Shown here piece by piece: positions 17,308-26,188 of a stretch of DNA of 64,000 bases (the first letter of the stretch is position 1; the number at the start of each line of letters is the position of its first letter). Position numbers and translations under genes: made by a program. Source of the stretch: Vibrio salinus (GTDB lineage: Bacteria > Pseudomonadota > Gammaproteobacteria > Enterobacterales > Vibrionaceae); the NCBI RefSeq assembly GCF_021272385.1, contig NZ_JAJSDZ010000005.1:806001-870000 (forward strand), given 5' to 3'. The notes below the pieces were generated by a model that saw nothing but the letters and a program-made list of their open reading frames with translations, made no database searches and had not been told where the DNA came from.

Positions 17308-18162
17308 ATGGCCAGAAAAACGCCTCCATTTAATGCTTTGTATACTTTTGTGATAACCGCAAAACATTTAAATCTGACTCATGCAGCAAAAGAGCTGTTT
17401 GTCACTCAGGGTGCGGTCAGCCGTCAGATAGCCACTCTGGAAGATTATCTGGGATACCGGGTATTTCAGCGTCATGCCAGAGGTCTGACGTTAACTCAGG
17501 ATGGCGAAGCATTGCTTCCTGAAGTACAAAAGTCATTTGACACACTGATCGATATAGCAAAACCTTATGATGAGACCCATGGGAATATTCGTCTTAAAGC
17601 CCCAACCTGTTCAATGCGCTGGCTGGTTCCCAATTTAATGGCTCTGCAGGATTCTCACCCAAGTATCAATGTTTCATTAACCACAACGACCGATCATCAT
17701 GTCGATTTTAATGCTGAAAATTTTGATGCTGCCGTCATTTATTCTCGGACACCGATAAATCAACCAAACTGCATTAAGCTGTTTGATGAAGCGATCACTC
17801 CGGTTATTGCCAGCCACCTATATTCAAAAGCAACATTTTTGGACTGGCAGCAATGGACGTATCTTCACCCGGCACAAAATCAGACAGACTGGCAGCTCTG
17901 GTTGGATAATACGGGCAATCAGGCAGTTTCTATGGAAAAGAATCAGTATTTCGATACCATGGATTTGGCAATCAGTGCCGCAATTCAGGGATTTGGTATT
18001 GCGATGGCCGATGCGATATTGGTTGAAGAAGATTTGAAAATGAACCGGTTAATACGCCCTTCAGAACAAACGGTAAAAACAGGTGCCAGCTACTATTTGA
18101 TTCACAGGCCGGGAATGGAAACGCGCCCAGCCCTGTCCGAATTTATCCAATGGATGTCATAG
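17308..18162 (+). CDS. LysR-family transcriptional regulator (GcvA-like)
   Basis: A 284-residue regulator: winged HTH at residues about 8-65 (LTHAAKELFVTQGAVSRQIATLE, then RHARGLTLTQDG) and a LysR effector-binding domain after residue 90. The GcvA branch is suggested by the N-terminal PPFNALYTF and the MRWLVPNL segment. It is divergent from the aminotransferase gene and convergent with the dehydrogenase gene, whose 3' end it overlaps by 20 bp. Probable controller of the aminotransferase-amidase-binding protein unit; the site would lie in 17132-17307. Confidence 0.88.
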   Translation: MARKTPPFNALYTFVITAKHLNLTHAAKELFVTQGAVSRQIATLEDYLGYRVFQRHARGLTLTQDGEALLPEVQKSFDTLIDIAKPYDETHGNIRLKAPTCSMRWLVPNLMALQDSHPSINVSLTTTTDHHVDFNAENFDAAVIYSRTPINQPNCIKLFDEAITPVIASHLYSKATFLDWQQWTYLHPAQNQTDWQLWLDNTGNQAVSMEKNQYFDTMDLAISAAIQGFGIAMADAILVEEDLKMNRLIRPSEQTVKTGASYYLIHRPGMETRPALSEFIQWMS

Positions 18163-19240
18163 GGGCAGCTGACCGGGATAATTCAGAAACATAATGCATC
18201 GCATGAATTAGTTTTGCCTCAGTAACAACGGTTGGCATATTATCCATGTCAGATGTTCTCACAGCTTTTTCGGCAACCTGCATTAATTCTTCTTTCGTAA
18301 GAAAAGCAATCTCATCCAGCGATGTGGGAACCTGGCAGGCTTTAGCCAGTTTTATGGCTTCAAGGACTTCATGATCTTCCCGCCCCTCAAGAACCAAAAG
18401 ACACAAGTTTCCAAAACCCACCAGTAAACCATGACCAAAGCTTCTGGTTTTTTCCAGTACTGTAAATCCTTCAAATAAAGCGTGAGCGGCAGCAACATGA
18501 TCGCCAACCCCCATGATTGAAGTAAAACCGGCAAAGGTAAAAATAGCATCCATTACCTGCTCAAGCGCTTTACCAGGATGTCTTAAAGCCACTTCCTGAA
18601 CCGCTTCTGAGCCGAAACGCTCGATAATATCAAAACAGACTTTTCCATTTGCGTAAGCAGCCATATTAAGGCTCAGATCCGGGTGTCCTCCGGAAATAAC
18701 CCGGTATTCATACAGCTTTGCTAAAGTATCACCAAGCCCGGCAGCAAGCCATCTCACCGGGCCTTTGGCAATAATATTACCATCCAATACAACGACATCC
18801 GGCGCTTTTGCCAGATGGAACATATCATCATACTGGCCGTGTTCATCATACAAAATAGAAACGGCAGACACCGCTGCGCAGGTTGCGGCTATCGTAGGAA
18901 TAGTCACGACCGGCAATCCCGTCTTATCCGCTGCCGCTTTTCCTGCATCAATCGCTTTTCCCCCGCCAACAGCAAAAATCACATCGGCATTAAAAGCTTT
19001 TGCCTGCCGGCACATCTTATTAATGTTATTTGGTGACACTTCCCCACCAAACCAGTGAAAACAGATTTCACAGTCGACATTCTTTGCTTCCATAAGCTCA
19101 GTCAGCAAAGGAGTAACGACCTTAAGAGCCTTATGCCCACCAAAAACACAAATTCGTTTCGACTTAATAATGGTAAAAATTTGATCCAGGCAACCATTGC
19201 CTCTTAGCACATGGGCCGGAAAAGAAAGGACTGACGACAT
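18143..19240 (-). CDS. Iron-containing alcohol dehydrogenase family, YbdH/HcxA-like hydroxycarboxylate dehydrogenase
   Basis: A 365-residue NAD(P)-dependent dehydrogenase of the GldA group: nucleotide-binding VGGGKAIDAGKA, TIPTIAATCAAVS, and metal ligands in the GLGDTLAK and AAHALFEGF...FGHGLLVGFG segments. E. coli YbdH (HcxA), which reduces 2-oxo acids to 2-hydroxy acids, is next to ybdL there; here the homologue lies near the YbdL-like gene, separated by the LysR gene. A 2-oxo acid reductase acting on transamination products is therefore likely; glycerol dehydrogenase is the alternative. Its 3' end overlaps that of lysR on the other strand. Confidence 0.75.
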   Translation of the reverse strand: MSSVLSFPAHVLRGNGCLDQIFTIIKSKRICVFGGHKALKVVTPLLTELMEAKNVDCEICFHWFGGEVSPNNINKMCRQAKAFNADVIFAVGGGKAIDAGKAAADKTGLPVVTIPTIAATCAAVSAVSILYDEHGQYDDMFHLAKAPDVVVLDGNIIAKGPVRWLAAGLGDTLAKLYEYRVISGGHPDLSLNMAAYANGKVCFDIIERFGSEAVQEVALRHPGKALEQVMDAIFTFAGFTSIMGVGDHVAAAHALFEGFTVLEKTRSFGHGLLVGFGNLCLLVLEGREDHEVLEAIKLAKACQVPTSLDEIAFLTKEELMQVAEKAVRTSDMDNMPTVVTEAKLIHAMHYVSELSRSAAPMTSIG

Positions 19241-19387
19241 AAGAAATCCAACTGAAAATAACGGCTAATAAAACTCAATACAACACGAGATTCCGGATAA
19301 AATGAAAAACTTCGTGGCCATCGTGAACCACCATAAACAAACATGTTGTAAAAGCCGGAGAGGTATCAAGACAGAAGTTATTGTGCT

Positions 19388-19407
19388 TAATGTAATGGTT
19401 TACATTA
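19388..19407. promoter_or_regulatory. Perfect 8-4-8 palindrome, candidate operator
   Basis: TAATGTAA-TGGT-TTACATTA lies about 150 bp upstream of the dehydrogenase start, in the 324-bp gap after the ABC ATPase gene. Spacing does not fit a TyrR box. It resembles a dimeric repressor site; the regulator is unknown. Confidence 0.45.
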
Positions 19408-19564
19408 GAAGGAAGAATCGATTTATCCTCATAATAGAGATGAGAAAAAATCATAACTAATTCATTTTATTTCGATGAAAACAGATCAGTGAGCAGATTT
19501 TACCTGTCATTTCAGATAAAAAGCCCGATAATTACCATTACCGGACCTTTGAGAGGGATCGATA

Positions 19565-20338
19565 TTATTTAAGCGCGCCAGACAAAAACTGTTGCAAACG
19601 CTCACTCTTCGGATTAGTCAGAACCTGATCAGGATGACCTTCTTCTTCAATCACTCCCTGATGAAGAAATACGACATGATTAGAAACGTTTCTGGCAAAG
19701 CCCATTTCATGTGTTACCACGATCATCGTTTTACCTTCTTCGGCCAGTTGTTGCATGATTTTCAGAACTTCACCCACTAGCTCAGGATCTAATGCCGACG
19801 TCGGTTCATCAAATAAAAGAACTTCCGGTTCCATCGCAAGCGCACGGGCAATGGACACTCGTTGTTGCTGACCGCCCGATAAATGAGATGGATATTTCGC
19901 ATGATTCTCTTCATCAATACCCACTTTATCTAAATAATATCTGGCTTTTTCTTTTGCTTCGTCTTTACTCATACCAAGAACATTGATTGGTGCAGCCATG
20001 ACATTTTCAATGACCGTCAGATGCTCCCACAAATTAAAATGCTGAAAAACCATTGTCAGCTTCGTACGTAACAACTGAAGTTCTTTTTTATCGACAACAT
20101 TCAATTGGCCATCTTTATCTGGCGTCATTGATATTGACTTTCCATTCACAAAAATTTCGCCGGCACACGGTTTTTCCAGAAAGTTCAGACAACGCAAAAA
20201 GGTACTCTTACCTGACCCCGATGAACCGATAATACTGATAACATCGCCAGGATTCGCCTGAAGTGATATGCCTTTTATTACTTCATTCTCGCCATATTTT
20301 TTATGTAAATCTTTAACGGCTAATTTTGTATTTTTCAT
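19565..20338 (-). CDS. Polar amino acid ABC transporter ATPase (HisP/ArtP type)
   Basis: A 257-residue ABC ATPase: Walker [11 protein letters not shown]-loop [12 protein letters not shown], signature [15 protein letters not shown], Walker [13 protein letters not shown], and switch His in VVTHEMGF. The FNLWEHLTV segment and length are diagnostic of HisP-like importers. Lies 8 bp after the HisM-like permease gene and completes the QMP operon. The binding protein is encoded separately at 14359. Confidence 0.93.
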   Translation of the reverse strand: MKNTKLAVKDLHKKYGENEVIKGISLQANPGDVISIIGSSGSGKSTFLRCLNFLEKPCAGEIFVNGKSISMTPDKDGQLNVVDKKELQLLRTKLTMVFQHFNLWEHLTVIENVMAAPINVLGMSKDEAKEKARYYLDKVGIDEENHAKYPSHLSGGQQQRVSIARALAMEPEVLLFDEPTSALDPELVGEVLKIMQQLAEEGKTMIVVTHEMGFARNVSNHVVFLHQGVIEEEGHPDQVLTNPKSERLQQFLSGALK

Positions 20339-20346
20339 GGCAGACC

Positions 20347-21069
20347 TTAGTGAGCTTGTTGCGTTACTGGTTTCAAATGTTTCAGCCAGTGTTTTTCAGC
20401 ACGCTTGAATAAACTAATCAAAATAAATGAAATTATTAAATATAACCCTGCAGCAATACCAAATGCCTGAAAGGACATATACGTTGCAGAGTTAACGTCC
20501 CGGGCAATTTTCAGCAAATCCGGCACAGTAGCAGCAAAAGCCAGTGACGTTGAATGAAGCATCATAATCACTTCATTACTGTATGCCGGTAAAGCTCTGC
20601 GAAGTGCGGAAGGAATAATCAGTTTGGTATACATTTTCCATGGAGAAAAACCATATGCTTTTGCCGCTTCCACTTCACCGAACTTTGTTTCACGAATAGC
20701 ACCGGCAAAAATTTCCGTCGTGTAGGCACAGGTATTAAGAACCAGTGATATTAGTACACAGTTATAGCCGCTGCGGAAAAACCAGTTCAAAAACTCAGTG
20801 CTACGAACAAAATCCAGTGTATATACTCCGGTATAAAAAACCAGCAACTGAACATAAAGCGGTGTTCCACGGAACACATAAGAAAAAGTCCAGACCGGTA
20901 ACCAATAACGCTTCTTCTTAGATACCCGGGCAACGGCCAGAGGAATCGATAAACAAAAACCAATGGAAACAGATATCACAAGCAGCCACAAGGTAACGAC
21001 AACACCGGTCCAACGGTATCCATCTGTCCACAGGTAAGAGATTCCGTACTCTCTTATTAAATCCATCAT
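20347..21069 (-). CDS. Amino acid ABC transporter permease (HisM type)
   Basis: A 240-residue inner-membrane protein with about five TM helices and the EAA loop ([22 protein letters not shown]). An N-terminal [14 protein letters not shown] and [13 protein letters not shown] are typical of this family. It overlaps the upstream permease gene by 4 bp (ATGA, 21066-21069), so the two are translationally coupled and form the heterodimeric channel. Confidence 0.92.
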   Translation of the reverse strand: MMDLIREYGISYLWTDGYRWTGVVVTLWLLVISVSIGFCLSIPLAVARVSKKKRYWLPVWTFSYVFRGTPLYVQLLVFYTGVYTLDFVRSTEFLNWFFRSGYNCVLISLVLNTCAYTTEIFAGAIRETKFGEVEAAKAYGFSPWKMYTKLIIPSALRRALPAYSNEVIMMLHSTSLAFAATVPDLLKIARDVNSATYMSFQAFGIAAGLYLIISFILISLFKRAEKHWLKHLKPVTQQAH

Positions 21070-21752
21070 AGCTCTGCGTCCCTTTTACCTGTGGAATAAC
21101 GTTTGTTCAACCAGTAAAACACCAGGTTAGATAACGTGGTAAAAACCAGATATAAGGCAGCAGCCACAATCGTAAAATAGAAAAACTGATAGGTTCCCTT
21201 ACCGGCCTGTTGCGTTGCTTTCACCAGATCAGCCAAACCGATAATAGACACCAGTGCGGTTGATTTCAGCGTTATCAACCAGTTATTCGATAATCCAGGT
21301 AAAGCAAATCGCATCATCTGAGGGAAAATGATCATACTGAATACCTGCCATGGTGTGAATCCGTACGCAACCCCGGCTTCAATCTGACCTTTTGAAACCG
21401 TCAGAAATGCACCACGGAATGTTTCCGTAAAATAAGCACCATAAATAAAACCGATTGTCAGTACACCAGCAGTGAATGGATCAATATTGATCTGCGACCA
21501 TCCAATAGCTTCCGTAACCGAATTCATCCCCATCTGAAGTCCGTAGAAAATCATTAACATCAGAACCAAATCAGGGACACCACGGATAAGGGTTGTATAA
21601 AGATCAGAAATCATCGCAACCGGTCTGGAAGCAAACAATTTTGCTGTTGCTGCCATAAGCCCGAGAACCACAGCGACAATAACCGAGAGTACTGCTAATT
21701 CAAGGGTTACGACGCAGCCTTTCCATATCAGCTCGCCATAATCGTAAAACAT
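21066..21752 (-). CDS. Amino acid ABC transporter permease (HisQ type)
   Basis: First gene of the transporter operon. From the ATG at 21752 it gives 228 residues, the usual HisQ length, with GAGG 8-10 bp upstream; a TTG at 21767 would add five. About five TM helices, RGVPDLVLMLMIFYGLQ, and an EAA loop (QIEAGVAYGFTPWQVFSMII). The 300-bp upstream region to the GH1 gene has its promoter but no operator I recognise. Confidence 0.92.
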   Translation of the reverse strand: MFYDYGELIWKGCVVTLELAVLSVIVAVVLGLMAATAKLFASRPVAMISDLYTTLIRGVPDLVLMLMIFYGLQMGMNSVTEAIGWSQINIDPFTAGVLTIGFIYGAYFTETFRGAFLTVSKGQIEAGVAYGFTPWQVFSMIIFPQMMRFALPGLSNNWLITLKSTALVSIIGLADLVKATQQAGKGTYQFFYFTIVAAALYLVFTTLSNLVFYWLNKRYSTGKRDAEL

Positions 21753-22041
21753 ATTGAATAACCTCAACGTCTGAGCATGTCTATTCAGTCAGAACATACT
21801 TTTGTTGTTATTCACATGAGACGTGAATCACTAAAAATCTAAGAAAACTGCAAAAATAAACATTTGCAGCTTGATGGCGGTGAAGTCTACCACAGTTATT
21901 TTAATAGTGTGATAGTAATATTAACGGTTTAGTCAACTTTTCAACGAATTTTCTTCTGAATAAGTATGCAATAACAGAAAATTTAAAGGATATGAATGAA
22001 TTATCTGAAGGTAATGAGGTTTTATTCATTATGTGTATATC

Positions 22042-22070
22042 AAAAAAAACGCCATCCTATTCAGGATGGC
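22042..22070 (-). terminator. Intrinsic terminator of the GH1 gene
   Basis: GCCATCCT-gaat-AGGATGGC followed by G and eight T on the minus strand, directly after the GH1 stop codon. Confidence 0.85.
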
Positions 22071-22075
22071 ACAAC

Positions 22076-23335
22076 TTAATTACCTGACTTGGCTAAATGT
22101 CTTTCTTTAGCAACCCACTGACCATAAAACTTAGCACTATCCTTAGCTTTTCTTTCAAATGTTATCGGGTCAAGCGAATGGAGGCCAAAGTGAACATCAA
22201 ATCCACTTACCCATTCATAGTTATCCAGTAAGGTCCAATGTGTATAGCCAATTACAGGGATCTCACTAATAACATTTCGAAGATGTTCTAATGACTGTTC
22301 TAAAAAAGCAATTCGAAGTTGGTCATCATCGGTACCGATACCATGCTCAGTAACGAATATTGGTGTCCGTGTTTTTTCATAGATAGTTTTCACCGAATTC
22401 GCTAATGAGGTAGGATCAATCCAAGAACCAGAGAAATTAGTCATCTCACCATCAGGAACCTTTACAGGACCCTTATCATCCCAGACAACTTTTTCGTAAT
22501 TTTGTACACCTATAAAATCAGCATACTTACTCACGGGTACCCAGCTTCCATATATTTCCTGCTGTTTATCGATATAAATACTATCAGGTCCAGCTGGCTG
22601 ATCATCAAAAACGGCAAGACTAAATCCGACATTTAACGCCGGATGATAAGATTTTATAACCTTGCGCCCTTCTATATGGCCTTTAATAAGGTGGTCAGTT
22701 GTGACAGCAAAATCTTCACGATTCATAGCGTTAATACCGGAAAATTTTTCTGTATTAACTTCTTTGGCGGCGGCATCCAACATAGCTTTTTGTCCGTACC
22801 AAAAGCCTTCTGGAATACTACCTAATGAATTGAGTAAGATAAGAATATTCGGTTCGTTAAAAGTGATAACATACCGAACATTATGAAGTATAGTTTGCGA
22901 TACTTTCTCACAAAACGCACCAAACCACTGAGAAGCATTCGGGTTAGTCCATCCCCCTTTAGCAGCAAACCAACATGGGGTAGAAAAATGACACAGCGTC
23001 ACAACAGGTTCTATCCCTCTCTCAACACAACCATCAATAATTTTTTTATAGTGTTGAATTTCCTTTTCAGAAAATACACCTTCTGACGGCTCAATACGAG
23101 ACCATTCCAAAGAAAATCGGTAACAATTAAGATTCATAGCTTGAACAAGTTTCAGATCCATTTCCCACAGTTCATAACTGTTGCAGGCTAAGCCCGATTT
23201 TTCTTTGAAAACGGAAGGTATTACATTCTCATACATGTAAATATCTGAGTTCGTATTATTTCCCTCAATTTGATGGCCAGCCGTAGCTGCTCCCCATAAA
23301 AAATTACAGGGATATGATACTGTATGTTTAGTCAT
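22076..23335 (-). CDS. Glycoside hydrolase family 1 beta-glycosidase
   Basis: A 419-residue GH1 enzyme: N-terminal FLWGAATAGHQIEG, acid/base glutamate in TFNEPN, nucleophile glutamate in FVTEHG. No signal peptide, so it acts on imported disaccharide. It lacks the SKRYGF phosphate-binding signature found in the 6-phospho enzyme at 48027, which fits an MFS-imported, non-phosphorylated substrate. The outer membrane channel gene lies 40 bp upstream on the same strand. Probably a beta-glucosidase or related; sugar identity not readable. Confidence 0.85.
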   Translation of the reverse strand: MTKHTVSYPCNFLWGAATAGHQIEGNNTNSDIYMYENVIPSVFKEKSGLACNSYELWEMDLKLVQAMNLNCYRFSLEWSRIEPSEGVFSEKEIQHYKKIIDGCVERGIEPVVTLCHFSTPCWFAAKGGWTNPNASQWFGAFCEKVSQTILHNVRYVITFNEPNILILLNSLGSIPEGFWYGQKAMLDAAAKEVNTEKFSGINAMNREDFAVTTDHLIKGHIEGRKVIKSYHPALNVGFSLAVFDDQPAGPDSIYIDKQQEIYGSWVPVSKYADFIGVQNYEKVVWDDKGPVKVPDGEMTNFSGSWIDPTSLANSVKTIYEKTRTPIFVTEHGIGTDDDQLRIAFLEQSLEHLRNVISEIPVIGYTHWTLLDNYEWVSGFDVHFGLHSLDPITFERKAKDSAKFYGQWVAKERHLAKSGN

Positions 23336-23375
23336 GATTTAGTCCTACTCTAATAATATTCTGTACAATTTTTTG

Positions 23376-24698
23376 CTAAAATTCATATTCAATAGAAGAA
23401 GTTACACAAAATCCGCTCCCCCGTTGCCAATCTCCATTTTCATCAAGGATAGGGTTATTGAAATAATCGCGTTTGAAAGTCCAGTTTGGTCCAAGACCTA
23501 ATACCAGCGTAAGGTTTTCTATGTTTCTTGGAGTCCACTTGTTGAATAAGGCCAGTTCAATATCATTCATATGATTCCCCTGATAATGATGGCCATAACC
23601 AAACCTAGACACGAATCCAAGCTCATAGTCTGGTGTGATTTTATAAATATTAATCAACGTTAATACACTTTCATTATCATTAATGAATTCTTCACTAAGC
23701 CCATAAGCCTGACTATGGAACGTCATATTATCGAGAGATTGTTGAAAACGACCCAGCCCGTTTTTTCTATTTGCTTGAGTAAAGGAGTAACCAATGACAT
23801 TGACCCATTGCTCACTAAACCGGGTCAAATCCATATTGAAGTGATAAGCATCTTCATCGAATGTTTTATGATAATCCGACATTTGCTTCCAGAGAGTTAA
23901 CGCATGATTATGGTATAGTTCTGCAGTATATTGGATAGAACCAGTATGCCTTTTGAATTCCAACCCATGAGTGAATAAATAATCTTTATATTCACCGGCA
24001 AGATATCGCAATGAATTGTTCTTATCCTTGTAGGTCAAATCTCCAGTTAATACATAATCGTAATTGTTTCCTGAAAACGTAGCGAAATGCTCATTATGAG
24101 GCGTATCCGCATTCATATACTGAGAAAAATAACCCAATCTAAATTCAACCTTGTCATACTGTAAATCTGCCAATGCACCTCGATAGGATGTATTCGTAAC
24201 CTTATTCAACCCATCAAGAACTCCGAAGCCATCTAAGGTAATCTGTCCCTCTTTTAGAGTTAATTGAGAACTATCACTAGCAAAATATTGTTTTAAGTAT
24301 GCTTGTTCGAATTTAGAAAAGCTTTCTGGAGCCATATCATCGCCGCTTGCATATAAATACTGCCTCGTATAGAAATAATCACTCGCTGCCAGCTTCGCAA
24401 CCCCTGCATATGAAATATCAGCTCCAAAGTGCTCACCTATATATCCAGATTCAAAATCTAACCTCACTCCCTGAGCCCAGGCCGTCTGAACTACTGAATT
24501 TTCAACGGGGTAGTCATTACTTTTTAAATATTGAAATTTATTAGCTAAGCTAATTTTAGTCTTACTATTTAGGAAGAAATTTGATTCTCTCATCTCCCTC
24601 CCCGTTAAGAAATGGTCACTACTACTTTCGGTAGCACAAATAGGAAAACCATATAGAAATAATATAGATAACAAAAAAGGAATATATTTCTTTTTCAT
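23376..24698 (-). CDS. Outer membrane channel, OprD/chitoporin-like
   Basis: From the ATG at 24698 (SD AAAGGT; an in-frame start at 24728 is less likely) the product has 440 residues: a signal peptide (MKKKYIPFLLSILFLYGF, cleavage near ICA), then alternating amphipathic strands rich in Tyr and Asp, ending in Phe (SSIEYEF) as beta-barrel outer membrane proteins do. The early VRLDFESGYIG and LASDYFYTRQYLY segments recall OprD-type specific porins. Probably admits the beta-glucoside used by the GH1 enzyme encoded 40 bp downstream in the same operon. Confidence 0.78.
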   Translation of the reverse strand: MKKKYIPFLLSILFLYGFPICATESSSDHFLTGREMRESNFFLNSKTKISLANKFQYLKSNDYPVENSVVQTAWAQGVRLDFESGYIGEHFGADISYAGVAKLAASDYFYTRQYLYASGDDMAPESFSKFEQAYLKQYFASDSSQLTLKEGQITLDGFGVLDGLNKVTNTSYRGALADLQYDKVEFRLGYFSQYMNADTPHNEHFATFSGNNYDYVLTGDLTYKDKNNSLRYLAGEYKDYLFTHGLEFKRHTGSIQYTAELYHNHALTLWKQMSDYHKTFDEDAYHFNMDLTRFSEQWVNVIGYSFTQANRKNGLGRFQQSLDNMTFHSQAYGLSEEFINDNESVLTLINIYKITPDYELGFVSRFGYGHHYQGNHMNDIELALFNKWTPRNIENLTLVLGLGPNWTFKRDYFNNPILDENGDWQRGSGFCVTSSIEYEF

Positions 24699-24830
24699 GC
24701 TTAATACCTTTACAGTTGAAATAACCATTAGAAATTAAGCTATTGTAAAATTGGTGATGTTTTTTTACCTTTCTAAACTATTTTTTAGCAAAAAAACAAA
24801 TAAAATTAATTTTGAGAGATAGATCAACCG

Positions 24831-24850
24831 ACTATAGTCTCAACTATAGT
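24831..24850. promoter_or_regulatory. ACTATAGT direct repeat between porin and AraC genes
   Basis: Two copies of ACTATAGT (24831-24838 and 24843-24850), 12 bp apart; each copy is itself a palindrome. Located 39 bp before the AraC-type gene in the divergent promoter region, so a plausible site for that regulator. Confidence 0.4.
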
Positions 24851-24888
24851 AGCATTAATTACAGCAGGACAATGGAGATATAGAATAT

Positions 24889-25950
24889 ATGGAGACAATA
24901 AGTAATTCTACTCACTTTGAAAAAATTATTGTTAACCACATATTAGAAAGTGGCCTCACATGGAATTATATCACACATGCTACAGGAATTTCTCAAGAAG
25001 TAATGTCTTGTAAAACAGCAAGAATAACACCAGAGCAACATTACAAACTATTAAATATGTTACAAAAACATAGAGGTTTGGACTGGTTAAATTTAAAAAA
25101 TAATTTTTCTATCGAATATTTACTAAATAAAAACAACATCCTAGATTCATTTTCACAGTCATCTCCTGAATATGCAGCTTTAGTATTGAATTGTGAAAAT
25201 CTGAGAACTGCTTTAAGAAACTTTATTAAATTTAGAACTATAGTAGGAAACATTAACGAATTTAACCTGATTGAATCTAGTAATACAATAACAATGACGT
25301 ATAAGCATCACTTTCCTGAATTAAGATATAGTTTTGTTTCTATAATTAATTTTATTTTTGTTATATTTATTTCAAACACATATTCAAATAAAGAAAATAT
25401 AAAATTTCAAATTTCGTGCACGTGTAGTAAAAGCCCATATTTAGAAGGAATTTGTCGTTACTGGAATAGTAAAATTCTATGGCAACAAGAAAGTGATAGT
25501 ATAATATTTACGTGCAAAAATCTTGATACACCTTACCAACAATTCAATCAAGCCACTCATGATATCTTATTAAAGATAGTTCAAAATAAAAATGACGAAA
25601 TATACAAAAAAGACAATATAAAAGATATTGTATCTTCAGTAATACGAAACAACATCAATGATAGAAATATTTATTATTCAAGTTCAAAATCAATACATTC
25701 TATATGTGAAATTTTAAATATTAATAAAATCAAATTATCAAGAAGACTCAAAGAAGTTGGTACTTCGTATAAAATCATTGAAAAAAGTGTAAAATTAGAA
25801 GAAAGTGTAAAAATGCTACAATATAGCAATAAGAGTATTGCAGAAATATCAGAACAATTAGGATTTTCCACTCAAAGTGTTTTTAATAGATTTTTTAATG
25901 AATTAATGAACACTACACCTTTAAAATATAGAAAAAAAATCAAAGGATAA
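24889..25950 (+). CDS. AraC-family transcriptional regulator
   Basis: A 353-residue protein with a C-terminal AraC/XylS double HTH: SIHSICEILNINKIKLSRRLKEVG and SIAEISEQLGFSTQSVFNRFFNE. The N-terminal 240 residues look like the AraC-type effector domain found in OruR/OrfR-like regulators. The coding sequence is markedly more AT-rich than the rest of the window, with many AAA and ATA codons, suggesting horizontal origin of this locus. It is divergent from the porin-GH1 operon and upstream of the MFS gene, so it likely activates both in response to a beta-glucoside. Confidence 0.85.
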   Translation: METISNSTHFEKIIVNHILESGLTWNYITHATGISQEVMSCKTARITPEQHYKLLNMLQKHRGLDWLNLKNNFSIEYLLNKNNILDSFSQSSPEYAALVLNCENLRTALRNFIKFRTIVGNINEFNLIESSNTITMTYKHHFPELRYSFVSIINFIFVIFISNTYSNKENIKFQISCTCSKSPYLEGICRYWNSKILWQQESDSIIFTCKNLDTPYQQFNQATHDILLKIVQNKNDEIYKKDNIKDIVSSVIRNNINDRNIYYSSSKSIHSICEILNINKIKLSRRLKEVGTSYKIIEKSVKLEESVKMLQYSNKSIAEISEQLGFSTQSVFNRFFNELMNTTPLKYRKKIKG

Positions 25951-26010
25951 TAATTGTTATAATTCATATATTATCTCACTATAAAGTCACTTAATAACAA
26001 AATATATAAT

Positions 26011-26026
26011 AGTGATATTTATCACA
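26011..26026. promoter_or_regulatory. CRP-like site upstream of the MFS gene
   Basis: AGTGA-TATTTA-TCACA matches the CRP consensus TGTGA-N6-TCACA at 9 of 10 positions by my comparison except the first two bases. It is 162 bp before the MFS start, compatible with catabolite control of sugar uptake. Confidence 0.5.
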
Positions 26027-26188
26027 GAGTTGATCATAGAGTCATAAAGAAGAAAAAACTGTTAAAAAATGTAAAAATCTTGCTCATTTCTAGTGTTATA
26101 TTTCCATTACCTAATGGTATGAACATAGTTGTTAATTTATTACTCTGATGAATAATAAACCAATACAATTCTTTGAGGCAATAACGTA

